Assembly: GCA_002633005.1 (NCBI GenBank)
Contig: NMRA01000516.1
Span: forward strand, 37,346-101,345
DNA length: 64,000 bases
DNA from: Phoronis australis
Taxonomy: Eukaryota; Phoronida; Phoronidae
Direction: 5' to 3'
The position numbers were made by a program, and so were the translations under genes. The notes under the pieces are model-generated. The model did no database searches and was not told the origin of the DNA. It saw only the letters and a list, made by a program, of their open reading frames with translations. Position 1 is the first letter of the stretch; every line of letters starts with the position of its first letter. This document shows, piece after piece, positions 35,601 through 47,600 of this stretch.

Positions 35601-38600
35601 TATATCAGCTCCAGGCACTAGACCCTCTGTACCAACTTTCTTCAATGAATAGGAAATGTCAGCTTCTTAGTCTCGATGAGTGACATGAAACAATTGAAAC
35701 ACTGCGACCCATGAACACGTTGGGCCACAACAACTTTACCAGCAACAACGTGTATCGGATCTTTTATAGTTTTAAGAGAAACAATAACTTAATCACTTGA
35801 CACTACGAATACTTTGTTCACCACATTCATTGAACTTTAGTTTCCAGTGGATGCATTTCAGAATAACACTGGTTACAAGCTTTCCTGGGGGACAAGCTTT
35901 CCTCGATGTGACTTAATTATAAAAAGAAATGAATTTTAATGAATTATATTTAATTATCATGTCAGCATGCCTTGAACACATGAAACATGATCAAAAACGT
36001 GAATTTTCGGTTGAAAGGTTGGGAAGCTGGAGGGAGTTGATAGACATAAGCACCAAACAGACAATGCACACAAACTGATAAGCTGTCACAACAACCACGT
36101 TTGTATACCTGAGAGACGTCTTTCTATGTTCATACCTGTGACATTCATGGTTCAAGATTAGGAGATAAAGTAACATGGGGAGATCAGCTTAGTACACATG
36201 AAAAGTTACAAGATCAATCTTTACATGAAGGATTATGTTACAAAAAAAAGTTTAATTAGGTTATGTTGCAACTGAAAATCGCTTTAAAATTCCTATGGCC
36301 ATGACAACTCAATGTGGCTTTGAATCCTGGACCTTAATGTAGTTTGACAGAACATACTTGGACTAAATAACCAAGAAATAATTATACACCACCAAGCTTT
36401 TAAAAGACATCTGTGTCTTTATTTGGAAACTCGATTAACTCTGATTTTTACAACTTAAAGACCAGAAAGTATTACATTTGTGCATGTATGAGAAGATAAA
36501 CTTGAGGCAAATGCAGCGAAGGGAACAACATCTAAGACATGCTAGAAATGACTAATCAGGAAAACACAAGATGATGCAAGACTTTGTGAGATATCAATAT
36601 GTGTTACAAGTGAAGCATGACATTACCAGAAGATGACTGGGGATTGTTCTAAAACCCACATGACCTCAGCACCTCGCGATCCCCGACCCCCTTGACCTAC
36701 GGCCCACATCACCCTCGGCCCAGTCTACAGAAGCATGACTCGATCTAAACATAGACAGCACTGACTTGCAGGACCAACGAGTGAGGCCGTAAGATCCGAT
36801 GGCTTTTCCCTGTTTTTTGGCAATTAAAAGAGTTGAATCGGCAAGTTTGAAAGCCAAAAAATGCGACGAAATCAAATCAATTCAAAGGCCTACCAAAGTT
36901 ACAAATGTCGTTCCCGACAAAGTGTAATCGTCTCGTCTGCTCTTCAGTGGATGTCAGGTTCAAGCTTTTTTGGGAGAGTGCAAGGAACGACAAATACGTA
37001 ATTTCTTCAGTAAATACAGTTTGAAAAAACAAACCAGTAACTAACAAGAGCAACGCGGAGCGTTGGAATGCACCCATGAATGCGCTGCAAACAGTGTGCT
37101 TCTAGGGCGTTTATTTGTATCATAAAAATGGCCACTAGATAGTGCAAAATACTTCTAATCCATCAAAAAACTGGAAAATGTCACCGTTTTTTTAACAGAA
37201 AGCTACTTACATTTCATAAAAATCCGTCAAGAAACTTTAGCAAAACGGAAAAAATGAAATTGCCACTAGGGGACAAAGCATTCATCGGATACGTCTGAAA
37301 GTTCTCGTCTTCCGTTGTCAACGTCATATAAATACACTTGCTAAATATTCTGCAGAGGGCTTAGGAGATAGAGATAAGGGTGAAAAAATGCCACTAGGAG
37401 GCGCCACAGTAATTGAAGCCTTAAAATCATCGTCAACCGTCCTCTTCACACTAACAATATATAAGCCAGTTTTCACAATCATCCTAAGAGTGGTTTGGTT
37501 GACAGAGGGCGGATGCCAAAAACAGACTAGAAAATAATAAAAATGACCACAAGACGGAGCAAAATACGTCGAACCCGTCAGAAAACTGGAAAATGTCATC
37601 ATTTCTTTAAAAGAAAGCTTTTACACAAATTTCATGAAAATTCGTCGATTAACTTCAGCGAAACAGAGGAAAACAGAAAAAATGAAATTGTCACTATGAG
37701 GCAGTGTTAGTCGGACCCGTCTGAAAGTCGTCGTCTTCCCTTGTTAATTTCATATAAATGCACATACTAAATTTAATAAAGATCCTGCAGAGGGCTTAGG
37801 AGATAGAGGTACACCTGGGTGCAAAACAAAAACAAAAATAAAACTGCCACTAGGAGGCGCCACAGTAGTCGAAGTCATCAGAAAAACATCGTCAATTGTC
37901 CTCTTTATATCAAGAACATACATGCTAATTTTCACAATCATCCTTAGAGCAGTTTGGTTGATAGAGGGATGGACGCTAAAAAACAGACTCAAAAAAAAAC
38001 AAGTATAGCGTTGTCTCCCTAACAGATGCCTATATGCCAAATTTTATGAAAATACGATAAGGATCTTTAAGATATAGAGGTAAGCGCAAAAAAGTAAAAT
38101 TGCCACTAGGGGACAAACCGATTGTCAGATCCGTCCGAAAGTAGTCGTCATCCATTGTCAACATCATATAATAAATACATTAACTTGCTAAATTTCATAA
38201 AGATCCGGCTAACGCTTAAGGAGATATGTTTAATAGAACAGCGGCATTGCTAGGCGCACAAGGAACTATTTCCATGACAACCATACCACACTCACAATTC
38301 GCTATTGCTGATGCAACTTTCTGTTTTAAACCACCAGACTTGAGCCAGAGTGGATTCGCGTGTAGGTAAGTCTGATGGGAAAGATATTCAGTGACTTAAT
38401 ATGATTATGAAATTTGTAAAGAGTGCAAAGACACATCTATTGCCACAAATTGTGGGTCGAGGGAGTTGTGAGTCATGGGTGTTGTGGGTCGAGAGGGTTG
38501 TGGGGTGTGCGGGGGTCAACAGGGTTTTAGAACAATCAAACACTTTGTGAGACATCAACATGTATTACAAGTGAAGCATGACTTTACACTATAGCCATCC

Positions 38601-41600
38601 CTCACCAAATTCTTACATCTACGGAACACAAGCAATTTTTTATTATTAAACTTAAAATGCAAGTAGACAGAGGCATTCAAGGAAGAATTGCATGACTATG
38701 ACTCGTGTATGCACGAGGTAACGCATACCTTGAAGGTGGTCCGGCTCTGACTTAGAATAGACAACTTCAGCTACAAATCAAACAGCAATAAGAAAACACT
38801 GGAAATGTGGAAACCACTACAACTAGTGCTGTGACAGATGACAGAAACAACAGATAAACTCAAACAAAGATTATGACAGAAATGAGAGAAATGTAAAACA
38901 TGTGAAGCACACTAGTTCAAAACAAGAATGGAAAATAAACGTCTAGTATAAAGAAAGACGTGATACTGTGTCTAGTATATTAAAGAAAGACGTGATACTG
39001 TATCTAGTATATTAAAGAAAGACGTGATACTGTGTCTAGTATAAAGAAAGACGCAATACTGTGTCTAGTATAAAGAAAGACGCAATACTGTGTCTAGTAT
39101 AATTAAGAAAGACGCGATACTGTAAAAAGACGTGATACTGTAAAAAGACGTGATACTGTGTCTAACCTAAAGAGATGGAATTCTTTGTGTAATCTAAAAT
39201 TCTGGCAAAAAAATCGAATTTTGAAATTCAATAACTGTAACAATGGAGTACAAACTTAAGTGACCCAAGGTTGTTGCAGCCAATGCCTGGAATATTGGCT
39301 ATTACCTTGAAACCATCTTAATATACTCATCTTTTCCCAAGCCTCTATTGTCTGGAATACCAGTCTCATTGTTTTTAAAATATCCCTTACAAATTTTAGT
39401 GGACTCTAATGTGCATGTGGTCATTGCTTTTGTTCTGTTCCACACTATTCTGGCGAACCTCATTGATACTCACTGCTTCTAGGAGTGTAGGAACCATCCG
39501 AGGCACGGTCACTCTCACTGGCAGTTCTAGATCTGGACGACTGGACCCAGGCGGTCAAGTTGGCAATCTGGGCTTCCATACGAGCCATTCTGTTCCTAAA
39601 ACATCATCACATATTGCACTGGAAGTACATGCAAGTGTTTGCTTCAAAAGGCAAAGGGTAAGGGTAGAGGGTAAGGGTAAGGGTACAGGGTAAGGGTACA
39701 GGGTAAGGGTACTTAAGTATTTGGTAAAAGTTTATGAAACTATTGTTTATGCTTGACTCAGCGAGAGTGGAAAAAAAACAAGTAACATTTACGGCATTCA
39801 AATTAGATTTTTCACAATAAGCAGATTATTTTGCAAAGTATCAAATCATTTCTTTAGATACACGTATTACTACAGCTCCAGAATTTTGTACTCAATTCTC
39901 CACTTGCTTGGCACACTCACCTTATTTCACAAATCCAAAAATATTTTGAAAAATGATAGTTTTGCACACAGTCACTCTTGCACTTCGGAAAATATCAATG
40001 CAATGTACCATCATCTCAACTGTGTTAATAAGGTCTGAACATTGAATATTCCTCACTTAAATTACCCAGGCATTCATATGGGACACCTCACGCTGCAGTA
40101 AACATGAGGGGTGACCTGGAGGAATGTTTGCATGACCTAGATGAATGTTTGCATGACCTAGATGAGTATTCGGGTCACTAAAGTACCGTCCACACTATGA
40201 GTTGCCCTAGCACAAGTTACTCCTAGAACCAGCTGTCACCAGATCTACTAGCAGTGTGATCACTGCGGCAACTTGACAAATGTGTGACAACTTACCCTAC
40301 CTTACTTATCGAGGTAGGATAACTTGTTCCAGGGAAACTTGCCCTAGCAGAAGTTGCAATGTGGACGCAAACCTGCAGACAAGGTGGAAGTATTTACCAT
40401 CTATGCACACTTGCTCAGTTACATACTTGCTCGCCAAATTTGTTGTGGACAAGGAGTAGGGTGCATGATATGGATGGTCGGCTAACTGGATACAAGTTAC
40501 TCTAGGGTAACTCATAGTGTAGATTCGAGTTAACAGTCATATTCTTAAAAAATGTTTTAGCAATGATGGGGCACTTGCCTATTAGAACAACTTAAAGAAA
40601 CTTAATTACAGTTAATTGAATCACATTGGCAACTCCTAGGCTGCATTTCATTAAATTCACAGACCAACAGATGGCGATGCTTGGTTGCTCAGTTAATTTA
40701 GCACACCAGACAAACTACGAAGTTTGTAAATTCAGTTGATTTGGCACAAATATCTATGAAAAAATATGTCTGTTTAATTCATTTTGTGCAAAATAAGTGG
40801 AGAATTACAAGAGGTGGCGCTGGTTGGACAAGGTGACAAGTAAATCATGGATAGAGATATCAGCATACATGCTCATAAATATGAGTAGAAAAAGTGAAAT
40901 ATGAGTAGGAAATTAACCTCACTCGAATCGTTTGAACGAGCCAGGAGCAGACGTCTAGCGTTTCTGTTTTTGGTTGTCACTCTTTACCAGTGCAAATGTG
41001 GAACTACAAGTGCAAGATGTGGAAATACGAGCGCAAGATGTGGAAATACGAGTGCAATATGTGGAAATACGAGTGCAAGATGTGGAAATACGAGTGCAAT
41101 GTGTGGAAATACGAGTGCAAGATGTGGAAATACGAGCGCAATATGTGGAAATACGAGTGCAAGATGTGGAAATACAAGTGCAAGATGTGCCGTCACTCAT
41201 ATTTTTAACCAGGCATTTTTGCCTGTGTTGAATGGTGCAAATGAATTGCTAAGAATTACCAAGCCAGTGATTAATGCAACTGAAAACTGACTAAGACATT
41301 TGACACAACAAACCTTAGATTAAATTCAGAAAGAACATGAAAAGTAGAATTTGTAACACTGAAAGTATACAAATCTCCTTTCATGCTGTACTTAAGAAAT
41401 ACTGCATTTAATGAGTGAATCACATAGTTTTCTCAGATCTGCCCACCTGGTCTCAGGGTCAGGGGTGCTGGCCCCTGACCTTATACCATCAGGGTCATAG
41501 ACAGGGTTGTAGCTATCCCCTGTTTGTCCACTGGGGGCAGTAACAGCTGGCTGTTGACTAGCAATGGGCAAGGAAACTGCACGATTCGCCTGAAATAACA

Positions 41601-44600
41601 AACACAAAATTGCATTACTACAGAGAATACACATGTTGGAGTAACTATAGAGAAAGCACAATATACGCATTCACTTGTCAACACAATAGATACATTCATT
41701 TCTCAACACACTTATCACACCTTTTTATAATCCATGCAGTTTTATTCTTTAGAAATTTATCCCAGCTGGGTGGCCACTGTATTCTCTTTTCTTCTGATGA
41801 TGGTGTTAAAATAAATGACATCGAAACATGCCAAGTCGACTTAAAACCGTTGTAACAGTTGTTTTTATTAATATATGCTGCTACTTGCTATCATGGAGAT
41901 CATCAATATTGGACAAAAATAATGAATTTCCCATTTTTCATTCTTCATGGTCTTCTAGCAGTATTGTGAATGCCCACATTTTTTCAAAATATTTTTGATG
42001 GTAGCAATATCAAAATGACACTCTATTACAAGCCAAATCATCAAGTCTGATATCAAGCAATATCAACCTTCCAGTCCATCTCAAGTTCAATAATCATCTC
42101 TAATCTCCATAAGGAACAAGTTAAGTGCACTAAATCAAAAATTCTTTTTGATAGAAGACAGGTATATAGGACCGTTAAATACACAGATAACCACCCACCT
42201 TTCTACTTCCCTCTGTGTTGGCATGGTAACTGGATGACCGTCCAATAATATTCCTACTTCTGTGAGCAGCTTCAAACTCTGGTTCTGAGAAGTAGGTGTC
42301 CAAATCATCAACGTTGGTTTCATGAACCTGTTTTGCTGGGTTGGCTGGTACGTACATGTGCTGTAAGGGGGCTCCACTGTCATCCTCGTAAAGGTGTAGT
42401 ACACAACGGTCATGGACTTGCCTGTTAAAAATAACACAAAGTAATTATCTTGAGTACTCATCTGGTGAAGGTGGCTATAGGCGTTTCGGACATTTGCTGG
42501 TGGAGATTGGATTTGCTAAAAATGTTTGTTTTTTGTGTAAATATATATACCACATTACTTTTTATCCAAACACTTATGGCAGCTGGTCCAGGAAATACTG
42601 GTCTACTTAATTTCAAAAGGTCAGGCACTTCTCAACTCATTAACAAGGGAACAATCCAGTGTTGACATTTAGCCTTTTTGTCAAATTGATGACAGCAATG
42701 TGACTTACAATGCAACAGTATAAGTATGTCTGCATTACAATGAAGAAAAGAGATAATGACCAGTACATTTGCATGTAAAGAATTAAATACAGTTTAAGAA
42801 AAGAGATAATGACCAGTACATTTGCATGTGAAGAAGGACTCAAGTGCTTAACACAGGTATTGCACTGTGGGTAAATGCCTTAGAATAAGAATGGTGCAGG
42901 ACGAGTCTATTCAATTTGAATGGCAAAGTCTTACCTTGTGCCTTGAAGCTGGTCATAAGTCTGTGTGCTCCGATCCAACATGTATAAATGATATTACATC
43001 AAAAGTCTTACCTTGTGTCTTGAAGCTAGTCATAAGTCTGTGTGCTCTGATCCAACATGTATATATGATATTACATCAAAAGTCTTACCTTGTGTCTTGA
43101 AGCTAGTCATAAGTCTGTGTGCTCTGATCCAACATGTATATATGATATTACATCAAAAGTCTTACCTTGTGTCTTGAAGCTGGTCTAAGTCTGTGTGCTC
43201 TGATCCAACATGTATATATAATACTACATCAAAAGTCTTACCTTGTGTCTTAAAGCTAGTCTAAGTCTGTGTGCTCCGATCCAACATGTATATATAATAT
43301 TACATCAAAAGTCTTACCTTGTGTCTTGAAGCTGGTCATAAGTCTGTGTGCTCCGATCCAACATGTATATATAATACTACATCAAAAGTCTTACCTTGTG
43401 TCTTAAAGCTAGTCTAAGTCTGTGTGCTCCGATCCAACATGTATATATAATACTACATCAAAAGTCTTACCTTGTGTCTTGAAGCTGGTCATAAGTCTGT
43501 GTGCTCTGATCCAACACGTATATCTTTCTCCAGGGAGAGTTCAAGAATTGCATTGTTAATTTGTCGGGGAATGAGCGCACAAAAAGGGCTTTAATTGTGT
43601 CGACGTGCGAAACCTCATTTGGTAGAAGGGCGCGTCTTGTCTGACCTCGGTATACAAGGAACACTAGACCACCTACAGAGTAAAGAACAATCACTGTTCA
43701 GTAGTTTGCGCCACTTTAGGTGCTGTCCACACAGCGAATTACTCAAGAAAAAGTTACCGCTTTGGAATGAGTTGTTGCTACATGTAGGTTTAGCAATTCC
43801 AATATTTTGGTAGTATTAACACACGTATGACAAATAAATTGACGTTACTGAAGTAGGGCAACTTGTTCCAGGGTAATTTGCTCCTGTGCAAGTTGCAGAC
43901 CGATGGCAAACCTATTGTTGAGGTGGAAGAAATCAACAGCTGTGTGCTTGCTGAGTTACATACCTACAGGCACTGTCATTTTGGCCCTATACTTTTTTTT
44001 AATCATAACAATATTTTATTATCTTCACCATGCAATCTGTAACCACATGGTGGGCAACCAGCCAAAAAGCCAACAGGAAAAATGCAAATAATCAGCCAAC
44101 TTTCTTGCAAACTTTCATACGGACAAACAGATAATTTGTGTAGTGTCACAAGAAGTCAGATACGTAGCATGGTTGCTCAGCTGATTGGGTTGAGAAGATC
44201 TGGGGTAAGTAGTATTAAGGTGAAGTCGCAGTGTGGATATGATTATCTTTTAGATAATACCTTGTTGTTTTTGTACTAGTACTGACTTAAATTAAGTTAA
44301 TAGATGTTTTATTTTCTCAGACTGAAGTTGGCTGAAAAATTGGATGTGTCCACAACAGGACAACAACATGCTGTCTTGTCATGAGTGGTCATGAATTACT
44401 ATAATGTAATGCAAGTTTACAGAACAACAAAAATGGCCTTTATCATTATTATAATAATAATTATTATTATTTAAAGTATTACAGTTCCCAAGATCGAGGT
44501 CTCATTTCATTCACTTTCCTGGTGAAGGGCACATTTTGTGATACAAGTCAAGCTCATTTCCAGAAGAAAGGTTTTTGAATATGTTGAAAACCTACCGACA

Positions 44601-47600
44601 CCAGGAGCTGGCCGTGACGGTGACCGCACGGGCATGCTGGCGCGGTAACGCCCCCCACGGTACAGTCCTGTGGCACTTGTCTCTGCTTCTGACATGATGC
44701 CTGGGTCATCGACATCGGACTCATAGACTGGGCCAGGGGCTCGGCGTGCCACTGACTGCTGGGAAGGTGCACTACGTCTGTAAATGTCTGCAGATCCAGG
44801 CCTCTGTAACGCGGTCAGGAGTTGAGATTAGACCAATAGAAAAATCTTCCACATACTCAGTGGAGTACTTGTAAGTCATTAGGTGCTGTCATCAGAAAGC
44901 ATTAAAGGAGAATGCCACCCAAAAAACAACCTTTAGATCGAGTAGTTCTACTTGATAACGGTATGTTCGGTTGCGTTACCTGACACCTGACGGCAGACGG
45001 TAGTGTTGAAATTATCCAATGACGTAATTGGTTTCACACACAGTCTGTTCTGCAGTTCACAATACAGGTTAGCGGTGTCAGCTTATCGCTTGAATTCAAC
45101 GTTTAACACCAATAAATCATCAAACTTCGATGTAAAACCCTTAAAAATAAACCGAGTCCTTATAAAAACGTGTTGCTTTATTTCGCTGTTACGGATTTAC
45201 TGGTATTTGGACACACTGTAGCCTACAAAATTCGTCACTGAGGCCAATTTACCAAGATCCGTAGCAGGCGTTTGGGGACTATTTGGAGATAAATTCGAAG
45301 TATTCTTCCGTGAAATACAGACAGGAGAACCTAGATCTGTGTTCTAAACTCACAAAACACTTGTTATCCCGGCCAGTGGCTTGGAACCCGATCACTAGGC
45401 CAGGCGTCGCGGCCGGACTGACTCGTTATCCCGACCAGTTGCTCGGAACCCGATCAGGCCCGTTGGAAACTATATCTCCAGTCACGAAAAGACTATAATA
45501 GTGAGCCTAAGACATAATGAGCACATAATTATTTATGTGAATTAGCCACGAAACTGAAAATCTACTTACTTGTCGGAGGCCGCGAAGTCGGGTTCCCTTT
45601 CCACAGACCATTAGGGCAAAGGTTGTACAGTACCAACGATTTGAATAATGTATTTGTATTTCTAAATAAAGATTCCCATAACATGTGACCCGCATATAAA
45701 AACGAGTACTTGTTTCACAACAGCTTTCTTTCTGCCAGCAAACACTGAATTAGCATGCGCTCACACGGCCTCGGCGGTGCCTGGTCAATTACCTTTGTTG
45801 CTGGCATCAAAAGCCGGTAACTCAGTGGTATATTCATTGCTGGCTTCTCAAAACATTTGCACTCACAAGCACTCCAAGGCATTACAAATTGTAGCTAATG
45901 AGACAGATTTTGTTTCAGTTTCATATAAGCATTGGTTGGGATCATTTTAGGATGAGAATAATTCATTTTGAAACAGAATGCAGAATAATAAACGTCTACA
46001 TGGCCACTCGCCCTGCGCCAATCCCGACTTAGCCAAGAGCTCATCTGACGAAGAATTCACGCTGGGTCGGATCGTTAGGTTTCACAGGCTATCAGTTCGA
46101 ACTGGAATACACTGATCAAGAAATACTAGAGAGGCGCCGTGAACATGCACAGGCAACGGAACGTATGGATAGTTCTTTGGTAAGCCGGAATTCGTCAGAG
46201 AAATCACTGTCGACGAAATGCCGGCCACAGACACGGAGATGTTTCATGGCCTCATACTTGTTACAGCGTAGCTTTCATTCTTCACTACCGCAAGCCACTT
46301 CCTAAGCAGTTCGGGCTCTCGAGGAAGTCGAAAAAACGATATACCCGCTTTCTTCGCAGCTTCACAGTTCAGACAAGCAAGAATGATGCACCGCAATATA
46401 GGGGCATTCACTCAGCAGACGAACCACTGATGTGGCTGCGTTGTTTCTCACCTTCCTCACAGGTTAACACGACACCTCTCGGCAAGGTGAGGTCGACCGT
46501 ATAAGAGGCGATGAGGATGTAGACTGATTAAGACAGTAAAAAAGGCTAATTAAAATCGGGTGGCATTCTCCTTTAAGTTTTCTCAACTAAATACTTTGAA
46601 AACATAATTTGGTGGGGGAAGAGTAACCTGTAACTGAATGAATGTATATAGTTACATATATTTAAACAGCGCCACCTAATGTGATTAGAGTTCCCCCAAT
46701 ACAAAATATATGAAGATGAGAGCTGACGGATAGTCATTGAATCACATCTTAATGTGACTCAGTTGTAATCATCTTATTTTGGAAGTTTGAGCTGAAAACT
46801 AATTATGAACTATCAACAGCACAATAATGATTCAAATTTATGGTTTTAATCAAGCTTGGAACGCTGATTGTTTCATTAATATACAATTACAAACACTTAC
46901 ATAATGAAATTCTGAGTAAAAAAGAAATTTACTAGCATTGTTCAGTGACCAGTTATCATAACGGCAGAATTTCAATCTCACTTTTGTTATTATTGGAAGT
47001 GCATGTTAAGAAGCAGTAAGACAGGGATTACACATAGCACTGTATGTCTAAATTAGTTATCATACTCACAGTTGGAAGGGTAGCGGATCTATTGTCTTTG
47101 ACTGAAGTGCCCTGTTGTCGTGGATACTGTTGAGATAAAACGTGTGCCCGCGGCAATGACTGCGTGTTACTACCTCCATTTATTTTGGCAGCATGCTCAG
47201 GATACTTTTGAGCCAGATGCCCAAAGAAAGCATCTCGCTGTCGAACTAAGTTCTACAAAGAAATATCAAAATCAAATTTCAGTTTCACACCAAACACAAC
47301 TTCATCTACCACGGTGACCCTACTCAAGCATGACCTCATCTACCTCGGTGACCATACTCAAACACTTCTTAATCTACGACTGTACCTCGGTGTCCACAGT
47401 CAAGCAGATTACAACCCAGAACGCTTTAATTGGGAAATTCAAAAATCAAGGAATGATTGTTAAGTTGAGTATAGGTGTTTTTAAAACCAAAATTTTTGAG
47501 AAATCTGGGAGGGGCATTTACCCACATACAAAACAGTTTTCATTAATTAATTATTCATTAATTCTTTGCAAGAAGTACAAGAAAACTAGAATGCACACAT

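Noticed and set aside
39655-39712. Interstitial telomere repeat
   Set aside because: The unit is GGGTAA/GGGTACA rather than GGGTTA, so it is an ordinary short tandem repeat.
40901-41290. Repeat proteins on both strands around the 21-bp array
   Set aside because: The 21 bp unit is stop-free in several frames on both strands, so the frames are by-products of the repeat.
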